A stretch of 64,000 bases of DNA from Struthidea cinerea. Lineage: Eukaryota > Chordata > Aves > Passeriformes > Corcoracidae. Shown one piece after another: positions 50,001-62,350 of this stretch. The position numbers and the translations under genes were made by a program. The notes beneath the pieces were generated by a model that was not told the origin of the DNA, searched no databases, and was given only the letters and a program-made list of their open reading frames with translations. The stretch is from assembly GCA_013397865.1 (NCBI GenBank), contig VZTI01003805.1:889358-953357 (forward strand). Reading direction: 5' to 3'. Positions within the stretch are counted from its first letter, which is position 1, and every line of letters begins with the position of its first letter.

Positions 50001-53000
50001 CACAAACTCTCAGACTCAGGACCTCTCTTTAATTCATCTTCATTTGGAAACTTACAGGAGACATCCGTCTCAGGCAGGCAAAGAGAAGATGAAGAATGTT
50101 CTCCTCATGACCCAGGGCAAAGCAGGGCACATGGCCATGCATCTTCCTTTCTCTCTTGGTGCACAGCTCCCCGTGGGACTCTAACTTGCTTTATTACCAG
50201 TGCTTTTCAAAAGGATGTCTGGTTGTCTCTTTATTTTTGTCTTTTCCTGACAATTCTGCCTCTCCCTTTAGGCAAGAGAAGGAAGTATTGTCTTTTAGCC
50301 TGAACCAAATCTCTAGACATAGTTTTCTTTCCTCAATTTAGTAATTATAACAAAATGACTATAACTGCTCTTCTGGTCAGTCCTGCCCTGGCCAGTTCAT
50401 GCTAGAAAGCAGAATAAATTCTATGCATTCCAATCAGGCTAATAGGCAGAACAAATAAATTGTAGAAATTGCTATCAGATGGCATCTTGGGCTCAGTTTT
50501 CACCAGACTACTTAAAAATCTGCCTAACTTGATTTTTATTAGACTTGTAGCATTTATATGTCCTGGTTTTTTTTCAAATATGTAGGAGTTAATAGCCTGA
50601 TGAAAAAGCAGGTTGTGTAAATCCATATTACCTACAATATCATTCCTGCCTACACAAAGCTTAAATATTTGACTTTTGAAACTGATTTTTGTAGACAAAG
50701 CAAAGAGCTGCTGGAGAAAGTTTGAATCTGGGCTAGCCTGCCCACTGAAACATGCTTTGTTGTGGCCTGACTCTTTTCCTGCAGGAAAGCTATGCAGTTC
50801 CCTCACTGGATGCTTCCAGAGCTGCCCAAGAGGGTGACACCAGATTTCCTGGGATTGGGAGCTCTGAGCTGCCCAACTCTCTACACACCTGATCCCTTTC
50901 TGTTAAGCCCCTTCAGAGCCCTCACACTGTGTAAGGTGTCTCTGAGGTGGCTTTTTATTAGAGCAGAATCTTGAAAAGAAATAGCTGTGAGGGAAAAGTC
51001 ATATGATTAATTCCCAGTCCTAACTAGCCGGTCGTCCTCCTCATCTTCTCGTATCCACATGGGAAAGATGAAGGGGGAGTTTGGTTCCAGGGAGTTTACA
51101 GCCTGTATGTGCAGGAAGAGCATTCCCAGCAGCGTGGCACGTCATGTTTAATGCTGTTATGGAGATTTTGTTGATGGGATTTTGTGAAAAATGCTGTGCT
51201 CCACTGAGACACATTAGAACAATAATCGGAGTTTGCTCAGATTTGCTTTTCAGGCCACATTTATGAATTCCACACTACCCAATAGCTCCACACCCTTGGT
51301 AACTTTTGGCAGTGGGTAGAAATTGCCATGCATTAACACCTCACAGGTTTCCTAACTCCAACTGGGACCTGCAGCATCAGAATAAAAAAAATATCTAGTG
51401 TGTGTGCTTTATCTTGTCCGCACCAAACGGTAAAAATATCCTAAAAAATAAAAAGCAGGGAATTTATTCAAGGACGTGATCTGAAGCAACATTGTCAATC
51501 TTTTCCATGAATTCCCTTACACTGAGGATTTCAATCTAATGTGTAATGTTATTAAAATCAGTTAGTTTTGGGTTTTCATTTTTATCTTGTTCCTTTTATC
51601 AATTTATTTTTTGGTTATCATTCACTTTTTAGTGGGTACACGTACATAGACTTTATAAAACAAATGTTTCACTGGGGGACTACACCTTAAGGTCACTTCT
51701 CTGATAGTTTAAATAATTGAAGAGTTTCAGGGTCTTTGTAAATTGGTCTGTAAAAATCCATTCTTTTCTCACTAGTTTTAGTGAGGATGGTTAAAAACAA
51801 TATGAAGGCAGTAGTGGTGGAATAGTGAGGTCCAGTTTTTGTCCATTTAAACATCTAGTAAGAAAGAAAAAGTACTTCCAGAGTGGTTTTATTAATTGCT
51901 ATAGCAGCATGCAGTGGGAGAGTTAGTATATTTATATGTAGGATTATATTCATAACTTCTAAGCTTGGGTGCATCCCTAATTTTGCTGCAGATCATCTTC
52001 TCTTTGTCCTGTGCTGCACACATCCCATTCAGCAGCCTTTGCTGTCATTCATCTCTCATCCCCGGTCACAAGCAGCTCAGTGGACAGTATGTACAATTTG
52101 GACATATTTGGGTGTGTCTGAGGGGGTTGTTTGCCTGTCATTGCTGTTCCCTGAAGTATGTGGTAGCAGTAGGGCTCCTGCATGAAGCCTCCCTGTCCAA
52201 AACAGAACTTGCATCATTTTAAGCTCAGAGAAGCTGGCTGTGTATTTGTTCACTCACGTGCAGAATGGTCTCGTGCTCTAACAGCAGCCATCAGCCAGGG
52301 AGTCGGATGCTATCGACTGCACCCCCCTGAGCGTGTTTGATTCACCTCCCCACATCCTGGGCATGTATGGATTTACCATCAGGTTATCTTCAAAAGTTAA
52401 TGCAGAGTAATTATTCCCCTCCTGGAACCATCAGCTGTGTGTCTCTCAGCACAAAGATGTCACAGTCGTTGGGGACTCTGCTTCTTAACTCCTGCTCAGG
52501 TGTTTGGATGTGTCCTTTTCTTTTACAGGAGTGTGTGAGGGGTCAATTAAACTGTCTAAAGGTGGCTTAATTGGTCCTTTGACACTGATGGAAGCATTTG
52601 AATTACTGATGAACTGAAGTGGAACAAAGATGTAGCAACACTCAGTTACGTTTTCATCATCTTGGACATGGCACTTAGTTTTGTTGAGGATATACCCTTT
52701 TGGAGTAGTTCACTCTGTGTATTTCTTAGACATTTAAGGGGAAGAAAGATTCAGAAGTGATTGCAGGATAATTCTAATAGAAAGGGATTTTCATTCTGTG
52801 TAACTAAAGAATTGGTACAATTTTTCTCAAAGGTTCTTTGTTCGACAATTTTTTCAAAGATTCAGTTATTATTTCCTAGTAATTACACAACTAGAAATTC
52901 ACAGAATGCAAGTTACTATTTTAGCCTTAATTAGAAAATGTAAATAAGAAAACACAACTTAATTCACTAAGCAAGTGTCTTAATCAGTTTACTGATTTCC

Positions 53001-56000
53001 TGCTCATTTGAGTCTTCTGCTTATTTCAGGGAATTTACATATCTGATACATTTTCCTTAACTATATTTGATTCTTTTCATTTACATGGAAAACTTGCCTT
53101 ATTTTCAGACCTAGTTTTAGCCCTGCACAAGGTACAATATCCAAGATTTCAAACCTTAACTTTTTTTTTAATAAGTTTATCTGTTGTATCAAGGGGATTA
53201 GTGGTTTGGCTTTAAATAGCACATGAGAAACAGCTGGAAATCGTATTTATTTATGCTTGGAAATTGTAACAGTGCTCCTTTGTGTAAACAAATAGGATGA
53301 GATTCTGTTTCATTTAAATGTTTAAAATAACATATTTATAAAGGAAGAAAATCTAGGGCTATTTTCATTTGCTTTTCAAATAAATGACCACTATGGGATT
53401 ACTTACATACATGAGCTAAAACTCGTGTCAAACACTTTGATCACAGTCTAAACATGCAGCTTTTAAGTACTAACCTATACCCTTACAGGATAAATTTTGC
53501 AGTGTAATAGGTGCTAAGCTTTGTGTCTCCCCAGCGGTCAGTATTCACAACTCTCCAGGTGTTGTATCCATGTATCCATTTCAATCTTCCTGACCTTAAA
53601 TATAGCTGTTACTGCCACTCCAGTGTGAAGAATTACTTGTATTAACTTTCTAATCCTAGTTTGTCACCTTCTGAGTAACCCTGACTGCAGCTCTCATCCT
53701 CAGGTTTAGAAATAAATGTTGAGCTGCAAATCATGTACAGGAGGCTTGCTCTTTCCTGGAGTTTCTGAGGTCTCTAAACCTCTTGGAATACCAAAGGAAT
53801 GCTTGTGTGCTTATTCTAATAGCTTTTGATAGGTTTTTGTCTGTGTAATTTGTCTTGTTCAGGCTTTATTTTGAGTACAATGTCTGTCTTCGGAGTTCTA
53901 GTTTTCAAAGTACTAATCTAGAGTCTTTCACTGTTTTTAACCAAGTGCCACGTATGCTGTCTCCCCCACATAACTGATAAGGTCATTTAGAGGTGTGTAG
54001 AGGTGTGTTTGTTGTTCTGTCTGGTGCATGAACCTACGGAGAACATAGGTGATTGAACACACCACACAGTCCTAAAGCTCCTCTCTTGCTTCCATTGTTT
54101 CCTCTCTGTTTTGGCCTCATGGCCCCTCTTTATTTCACTGGCAGGAGGCCTCTGCCCCAGCAGAACCATCCACTTTAGGATGTCAGGGAAAGGCACTCGG
54201 ATGGAGTGAGTGTGGAGAAACAGCGTAGCTGGATGTGTGGATTGTTACCTCTGGGCTTAACCTGTGCTCAGGCTGTTCCTGCACTCTCCCTGAGCAAGAT
54301 CAAGGACCCCTGCCAGCTGAACACAGTCTACTGCACTTCCTGGAAAATACTGCACAAGGGGGAAACATGTTCAGAACAGTGAAATACTATCTAAAGCCAT
54401 GGTGGATATGAAAGAAGCTGTGTTTATAAACATAGTTGAGTACATCTTTTAGCTTGTCTGCCACTGCTGTCAGGAAAAAAAAAAAAAAATTAGTTTTTAC
54501 CTCTATTCTGAGTCCCTGAAGAGCACTTTAATGATAGTTGGGTTGTTCAGAAAATAACCACAGCATGTTGGTGGCACCACAGCTGGATTCATTGTGTTTT
54601 ATCCCTTCAGACTCTCCACTGTTTTTCTAACATAGTTTTTGCTCATTACCCTATTAAGATTATGGCGTCTGAGGTCAGCTATCCGTACACGCCTTTTTCC
54701 CTCCTTTCAGTCACTCATCTGTCCTGGAACATCCTGTTTGCTGCTGTGTGAGAATGTTATCTTCCCACTCTGCTTTCAAGGAGGGCCTGTTTGAGTGTGT
54801 CAAAGCAAGATGCTGCTGTCTCTCAATCACTGCCCTCCACTGTCTAAATATTTTATGGATTCATAAAGAATAAATTTCCATTCAGAAGATTTTATGCTCA
54901 TCACTTTTTGGATATGCTTTTTATTCTTGCTTAAGATAAAAATTTTTTGTAAGTCTGTTAATGCAGATAGCTGACAGATTTTGCCATAGTCAGTAAAGGC
55001 ATGCAAAAGGGTTTATTTGATGCTGGGCGTTTGTAGGAAGATGGACCCAAGCATTTAAAATGGTGTTTGTCCAAATATCTCAGTTCTTAGACCTGGAAAA
55101 TGCAAGATGTAATTCTTAGACATTTGGTAGGAGAAAGTTACTTCTCTTCCTTTAATGTTGCACAGGGCTTGCAAAACTCACAACACCTTTCCTCCATAAC
55201 ATTTTGAGCTGGACGAGGAATTGGAATGTGACCACATTAAAGGTTATGGAGAAGGGACTTGACTTTGAACTCTGTACTGCTGATAGGAGTCCTGAGAGCA
55301 AGAGATTACATCCTGCCTCAGATCAGCGTTTCAGATACAGAATTTATAGTTCCCTTTGTTTTTTAGCAAATAAAAATCAGGGACTTGTTTGCTTTATTTA
55401 CTCAACGGTAGACTGGCTTACTCCCTCCTCAGTTGTTATTGCTGTCATTTATTGTGGATGGTTCTCCAGTGCTAAATGAAGTGTAAGTGTAGAAAGTCTT
55501 CACAAAATCCGGTTTATTTTCTCCTTCATCGACCAAACACAAGTGTCTAGGACTGCTTTTGTTACTGCTTGATATGCTTTTTTCTCCATTAGATAATTAC
55601 TTATGTTCAAGTAGGCTTTTGTTTTTCCTTTGATAGTGTAATTTCCTCTTTTTGCGTAGAGAGGCCATTAAAAAGGTAATTAAATTAAATAATGGGTGAA
55701 CATGCAGAATACAGTGATTGACTGCAGGTGATAGTGAGCAGAGATGTACTTCAGGTATTTATGTGCTGAACCAGGATCCAAAATGCCATGTTCCTGTAAG
55801 AATGTATTGGCACAGAGGAGAGGAGGAGAGATCCTGAGTTATGGAGTCTCATTAGCAGTTACTTGTAACTTTAATACTGTTGACTGGAGAACAGTTTTCT
55901 TCTGTATGATTATTTACTACAGGATTGTCTTCTGCAGTATTTGCTTGAGATAACTCTTGATGAATCAGCCTGACTTGCTTGAAAATTGTTCTTGTCTAAT

Positions 56001-58487
56001 AAAACAATACTTGAATAACAGGATGGTAGGATTGCAACACAAGATGTTTTGCTGGCAGCAGATATGAGAGGACAGCTCTTCCTGACAGTGCTAAATTTAA
56101 TCTGAGTAGCACTTGATCCATATTCCTGACGGGTAAAGCTGAATGGTGTCAAAGCAGCATAGAGACTTTTTTGTGTGTCAGAAAGGCAGATACACCTTGT
56201 GTTCTCCCAGGACTGGAAAGGAGGCACAGGTAATAAGGGCGCAGTTGGACCCACCATGTGGCAGGGCTTCTAATCCAGCAAGCAGACCATCACTCTTGAG
56301 TTAGTTACTTCTGTTTCTGGAGCTGAGTCTCTTTTCTCAAGAGAAATAAGAAAAAAACATCAAGTTATTTATGAGCACGAGGGAAAGCTGCCTTGTTGCT
56401 TCTGCCTCCTCATTTGCCAGTGTCATTTTTGGAAGTGCTCTAGGCCTTTGCAGCTCCCTGGCTCGGAAGTGTATTTGTAAATTGGAGAGAAGCGCAACGT
56501 GGAGGGGCTCTCCCTGTGTGTGAGAAGCTGCATCTCTTTGAAAGATTCTATATTTCGATATAATAAATTGCTGGATTACATTTGCAGAGTGTTCAATACC
56601 CTGTATGCACTGACTGTGCATTACCAAACAGTGTCTGAGCTGGCAGACGGACAGCCTAACAAACATACTCATGTTTGAGGGCAGACAGAAACGAGACACC
56701 TCTTTGGTGGCTGAAAGCATGAAGGCTCTTCTCCATTTCTGAGCTTTCTAGAGAGGAAAAGAGCAAGCCCATGTGTACACACCCGTGGCATAAAAAGTGT
56801 TCATTGCTGGCTCTGTGCCTTGTAGGGTAGGAGATTAAAAATGCATCAGCATCACTGTTTTACTGGAGATAGCACACAATAGAAGGTCAGAGAATAAAGC
56901 TGGCGCCTTCCAGCAGCCAGTTAATTTTCCTGCACCCTAAATTATTTGCATACTGTCAAATACTATATGAAGTCACAAAGCTTACCAGCAAGGTGAAGAA
57001 ATTATTGAAATGTACATAACACCAGAGTAGAAACCTGTGTAATTTTTTCATAGTAGTTTTCATGGTATATGTTAATTATTTAGGACAATGAGTTCCCTGC
57101 CTAACAGAAATACCTCATAAAAGAGATGCCAAAGACAAAGAAGAAGCACAGCAGTATCTTCAAAATATACTCTTGCAAAATGTGTTCTAAGCATATTTTT
57201 GATAGAAAAAAGTAAAAGCAGGTCCTGTGTTTTTCCTAGAGCATGTTTGAAAAAAACCACATAACCTGTATTTTAGCCTCTCTGCAGAGGTCCAGGAGAG
57301 ACAATTGCCAAATTGCTACAGACAATTTTATGTTCCACACACTGAGTTGTTCACCATGACTGAACAAAGCGCTTTGAAATCCATCGTTAGAGGGGTGCCT
57401 CTGTTGTTTCTCAGTCTGATATCTTACTTGTTTTACGCATGCTTTTTCAGTGTCATTCCAAATGACTTCTGAGTCCCCAAAGCAGGATCTCCAATGCCCC
57501 TTCTCCTGGAAAATGCAGGCTCTCCTTCCTCAGGGAGCAGTAACAAAGAGACAATAACGTGCTCACATCCGGGTTTTTGGTAACTCTGTTCTGTTGTCTC
57601 TGCCTTCATTTTCTTTCATTATGGTGTTCATCAGACCTCTGTGAAACTACTCAAAATGTTTCTTTGAGGTTTTTTTCCCCACAAAACTGTTTGCTATTTC
57701 ATGCAATTTTACCTCCCCTCAGATCCACTTTTCCATAAGATTTGACAAAATTGCCTTCTTGTTTTTTATGTTAAAAACAGGAAAATGGCAAAATCAGATT
57801 CTTTCTCTTGGTTTGGAATGAATAGATGTTGGTCTAATTCTACTGGAAAGTAATCATTCTACTGGTAACATAACAATTTACATATATAAAACTTCATAAA
57901 CATTCTTAATAACATGGAGATCCTTTGTCCTCTTGTAAATCTTTTAAAATAGTAAATATTTTTTGCGTCTTTAAGAAAATATTTTTGTGTTTTAAGAGAT
58001 TTTGAATCACTCTGTGGCCACACTTTTTGCTCAGTTTCAGAATATCTAGTTCCACATATTTTGTATAAGATATAAATTGCAATACTGCCTGCTATATTCC
58101 AAGTCCAAGAAGGCTTGTTGCATATTTCCAATTGAAATGACTTTCCAAGGAATTATGCTATTGAATAATGAATGTGCACACGTCACACCTTGCTGAAGAG
58201 CGCTACAATATTTATTTTCTCTGAATCCTTTGCTCAGTTCTGCATTATTCTCTCCCAGTTTTCTGTTAATTACTTTATTTCTACCCTGATAGTGAGGTGA
58301 GTCTTGTCAACACTCCTGAAAATTTGATTATCTTCTTCCAGTTCTCACTGCCTGTAAAGTGCCTTAATATTCCTCTTCTAAGTTGGGATGTTTCCTCCCA
58401 GTGATGTAAAATGTCAACCAAATGTGCGTGCTGCATGAATCCCAAGTTTAAAGTGACCACTTTAAAGTATTTACATGTCAGGTGCTC
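50001..58487. other. non-coding stretch, possible conserved block at 52.8-53.1 kb
   Basis: No gene recognised. Open frames of 134 codons (- strand, 50806-50402), 127 codons (- strand, 56720-56337) and 115 codons (- strand, 56257-55910) show no domain. A two-copy 10-bp repeat tagaggtgtg lies at 53988-54007 and a poly-A tract near 54476-54490. The block from about 52820 to 53110 is rich in TAATTA-like words. Two good + strand acceptors (ending ...tgtgtgtcag near 56180 and ...gttctcccag near 56210) precede a GCACAG|gtaata donor near 56229, a pattern that could be a tiny exon but is weak evidence. Confidence 0.55.
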
Positions 58488-58740
58488 CAGTCTTAAGTTT
58501 TAATAGACCTCACTGTCTGCTTACCTGGGCTGAACTTCCTCAGTTTGTCAGTGAGGATGTTATGGAGACAGGGTGGAAAACCTTCCTGAAGTCAAGATGA
58601 ACAATGTCCTCTGCTCTCCTCTTGCCTGCACTTAGGAAATAAGAGAGGTGACCTTGCAGAGAAATCCTCAAGTGCTTTCTGTGACCTAGGAAATACTTCA
58701 AATCTTGAATATCAGTTGGAATGTTCATTGATCCTTCCTA
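58488..58740 (-). mobile_element. CR1 LINE fragment, reverse transcriptase region, antisense
   Basis: On the - strand the sequence reads AEDIVHLDFRKVFHPVS at about 58613-58563, matching the CR1 reverse transcriptase block V.YLDFSKAFD.VSHN. A one-base loss then shifts the frame, and the next frame continues HNILTDKLRK, the following block of the family. Further on, acagtgaggtctatt (58516-58502) matches the TVRWI region. The copy is strongly diverged, truncated at both sides and dead. It contains GCCCAG|gtaagc at 58525/58524, a near-consensus splice donor created within the transposon sequence. The upper boundary is approximate, since similarity fades above about 58640. Confidence 0.82.
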
Positions 58741-59402
58741 TTTTCCTTGAATGAATTGCATCTGGCTAATGAATGGTGGTGGTGTTTGTTTGTTTATTGA
58801 AATTGGTTCATTTTCCCCATGCAATGTTGATAGTTTAACCCAAGGACTGACACTTAAAAGTGTGACTTTAAGCCAGCCCTAAATCTTTTTATAGTGTAGC
58901 CACTGTGTGTACAATCTGTGTGAAAACTTGAGGCATTTTTTTAAACAGTTGAAAAAGGGGGTTAAGAGAACCACATTCGGTTCATAATGTGAGTAAAATT
59001 CTGTGTGGTAAGTAGGATGAAAGGCCAGATGAAAGTCTAGCGGCTGCTTTCTATACTGTAGAACCACACTCACGTGCCGCACTTTGGTCTGCGTTTCTGT
59101 TAGCTTTTCCTTTTTCTCTCCATCTGTATTTTCTGTTCAGTTGCACAGAGCGCAGTGTGACTGTAGCAGCCTTTTCTGTTTCATTTACCGCTGAACACTT
59201 GCACCCTGCATGATCAGTAGGGGCAAGTTTTCTGCTCCGCTGCCACAGCACATCCTAACGCTGAATTTTGTGTCTTGCTGGGGTTACCATTACTGCATTT
59301 CCTGGTGTACAGACTGCACGTTTGTCTCTTGGAAACGGATGAGGCTGTGAACAGGGAGCCTGCACCCCTCTGGTGCCACCGGCGGTGTCAGGGGGAGCAG
59401 TG
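58741..59402. other. non-coding stretch, nothing recognised
   Basis: Unique sequence that becomes GC-richer towards 59.4 kb. Frames reach 67 codons with no domain. No repeat family was recognised. Confidence 0.6.
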
Positions 59403-59429
59403 GCAGGGCTGTGATTAACACAGCCCTGC
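59403..59429. other. perfect 11-bp inverted repeat (hairpin)
   Basis: gcagggctgtg at 59403-59413 and its exact reverse complement cacagccctgc at 59419-59429 enclose a five-base loop, attaa. The stem is GC-rich and would be stable in RNA or extruded DNA. There is no following T run, and pairing does not extend beyond the 11 bp, so it is too short for a microRNA precursor. Role unknown; a protein-binding palindrome or coincidence are options. Confidence 0.85.
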
Positions 59430-62317
59430 AGCTTCACACAGGAGCAAGAGGTGTGTTTATAGACTTAGGAAGTCTCACCTGTTTCCAGGCTGGCTCCAAA
59501 GTAGGCTGAGAATTGAATTGTCTTGCTTTCCCCCCACAAGTGCTACTTCAGTTCACAAGTGCGACGGTGGTAACCAAAGGGGGAGAAGCACAATGTACAG
59601 CATGAAGAATGTGCTGGAGGCACTGGCAGCCCGTTTGTGCCGTGGAGCTGGAAGGCTGGCTGGGACAATGCAGTGCATGTGACAAGCCCCTGTAATGCAC
59701 AGCCACTTTAGTTGTATTATTGAGTCCCTTCAGAATTTTCATGCTACTTGCCTCAAAAAAGTAAAGTTCAATTTTCAGCTGAGCCAGAAGGATTTTGCAG
59801 CCTTCAGACATGACCTAAAAATGAAAATAATGGCTCCTACATGCTTTTATAATGTTAGAGAAAATATATTTCGTGAGAAAGTAACCAAAACTGAAAAGAA
59901 TTTTATAAGGTACTGTGCAAATATTGTCTCTCTTGATCCTATCCCAGGCCCTGCGGCACCCAACCTAAAAGTGTCCATTAGCTGAAAATTTGCTTTCTGT
60001 TGTTTTATCTTTAGTCTCGCAGAGCAATCAGTATAGTACTATGAAATAATACCTTAAACTAAGCTGAGACCAAAAAGCTCATACTCAGTTTGTATTTAAC
60101 TCTTAAGTGTACAAATACGGAGCTAATATGTTCAGCACTCTTTGCATTGTGTAAAATGTAGTTGAGGTTATTGATAATTATTTTAATGTTGCTTAATGAA
60201 TTGTTAAAATTTAAAAAAAATTAAATAACGTTTCAGATAATATTTGGTATTTTTTAACACCAAGTCAGATGCTTATCTGAAGTTTTTTGGCCAGCTGTAA
60301 AAAAGTTAGTCGGGGAGTAATGTCTCAAACCCAGGAAATGTTACAAGTTTATGAAATCTGAATGTGTTGTAGTGTAAATCTGCAATGGTCCTTAGAGTTG
60401 AAAGCTTGAAGAATCTCAAACGTGCACTGCACGAAGGCTTGAGACCCAACCCTTCCACATTTTAAATGGACAGAAATGCGTTGACTTTAGGAGATCCCAG
60501 TAAATTCTGGGAGTAGATGGGGTGGAATTTTTTTAAGAAACAACACATGGAATCATCAGAGCCACCAAGTTGCCAGGGAAATGTATGGATAGGCAAGTGA
60601 TGGAGAGAATGTGGATTGGTTTTCTTTGGTTGGATCCTTTATGAGGTAAGGAAAAGTGATGTGTCCTTACCCTACGAGAGAAAAGATGGAGACTCCTCTG
60701 GCTGAGCAGGCAATTTGCATCAAAGGACTCGATGGGATGTGTTACCCAGGCTGATAAAAGCAGTAGATAAGGAGCATATCTTTGCTTTGTGATCTGTGAT
60801 GAAAGGAGACAAGGACAGAAGAATAGCAGGGTAAAAAAAGCCTGTGAGATTCTCCTGATAGTACGGGAGATGGAAGGGAATATGTTGTTAGCTACTGTCA
60901 GTGTGTCAAAGGTGAGTCACAAAATTGGGGCATTTGTCACAGAATTAACTGGTGTGAAAAACGAGAATGGCACAAAGTACTTTTTGAGTGGAGCCGTGCA
61001 TGTCCATTTTGCTGGTTGAATTGAGAAGACTTGATTCTCTCTATCACGTGTTGGGGAGGTAATACATTAATACTGGGTCCTAAGTACTTAGGGTTAGAAA
61101 GACAATGCAAGACCAAGTGATTCTCATATGACTTCCATTAGGAAGATACAACAGGAAAAATATATTTATAAAGAGCATAATATCTCTGCTTCAAAATATT
61201 ACTGAAGTTTTTCACTAAGGAAATGTTGGGTGACTTAACATTTAAAATCAAAACTATGTTAAGCTTTTAGCCTCTGCTTGCCTTTAGGGGCCCTGTTACT
61301 TACTTAGTCCCAAAATTACCCATGATCGACACAAGCTTGGCATGCTGTCATTCTACAGTTCAAAATTGCAGGTGCTGGAAATAGGGCTGTATGCACAGAG
61401 GAAGTGAATTGCCCATAATTTTGCAATTTCCTGCTTGGATATTGCGAGCTTTGTCACAGATTGTGTCCCATATCCATGCCTTGGCAGGTAGGAGTGTGAG
61501 GTTGGAATAACTCTGGTTGCTAGGAGCTGATGTTACAAAAGTGGTTGAAAGGACTTCTTATTCCATCATCACAACCCAATTAAGCTTTTTAATACTTCTG
61601 AGAAATCAGCCTTGGATTCTTTGTATATCAAATAAATCTTTAGCCTTTAGACAAGCCCTGCTTTTGTAGAATCACTATGATTAAATGTTGCTTTTACCTA
61701 TGAGGGACAGAAAAAGCAGACTGATGTATTTTTGCATCTAGTTTCCACTGCTTTTCTGTGGAGTCCATTGCTCTCTTAAATGCTCTGCGTCTCTACAAAC
61801 ACATACCAAAAAAAAAAAAAGGATAAAAAATAAAAATAATGGAGACAGTCTTTTGGGTTGATTGGGGTTTGCAAAGCTAGAGGGAAGTGCTGGAGCAGTG
61901 CACAGCTGGCACAGGTACCTCACACCGCGTCACAAGGACTCCCACACCACACGGCTCAGGTTGTGCCAGGACCTGTTGGACTTAACACCAGCTCTCTGTA
62001 GCAGTGCACACAAGGTGCCTCATGGCATCATCCTCTTCCTCTTTACCCACCCCCTGTTGTTGTTCCTGAGGAAATAGTTCTTGAATTACAATTTGTGGCT
62101 GCTTTAAATCTAAGGGCAGTTAGAAAATAGCAACAAACAACTCAACGTGGTAAAGCTTTGTGTGTCCGCTGTTGCTATTTCATGCTTTGCTTCGTTTTTA
62201 GTGATTCCCTATTTCTCTGAGTGTTTTTAATGTTCTACACATGAATAACAGGACAAATTCTTGCCAAGCAGGACAACTTGTGTCATAGAGGGTGCATTAT
62301 TTTAAGTCCTGTGGGGG
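59430..62317. other. non-coding stretch with scattered splice-like signals
   Basis: No gene recognised. Frames of 96 codons (+ strand, 59695-59985) and 76 codons (+ strand, 60789-61019) lack domains. A near-consensus + strand donor TCAAAG|gtgagt lies at about 60911, inside the 76-codon frame, after a fair acceptor ending ctcctgatag at about 60862. The words near 61440-61490 faintly resemble CR1 reverse transcriptase but fall short of a call. A poly-A tract of about 13 lies near 61808-61820. Confidence 0.55.
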
Positions 62318-62350
62318 GCAGCTGAGGGAGCTGGGGTGCTCTAGCCTGGA
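62318..62350 (+). mobile_element. possible short CR1 LINE remnant
   Basis: The words gctgagggagctgggg and tctagcctgga occur in direct order, as in the CR1 region that encodes the LRELGLFSLE block near the end of ORF2. Only about 33 bp can be matched by eye; neighbouring bases are too diverged to extend the call with confidence. It may be the visible core of a longer relic or a chance match. Confidence 0.4.

Noticed and set aside
49962..50303. 113-codon + strand frame with a charged, coding-like first half
   Set aside because: A stop codon lies directly before it, no good acceptor precedes it, and no homologue is recognised.
56337..56720. 127-codon - strand frame
   Set aside because: No domain or splice context recognised.
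59479..59505. 27-bp - strand micro-exon with AAACAG|gtgaga donor
   Set aside because: Too short and acceptor only moderate.
61440..61495. Faint resemblance to the CR1 LDFSKAFDTVSHN region on the + strand
   Set aside because: Only scattered bases agree and flanking blocks are missing, unlike the two firm copies.
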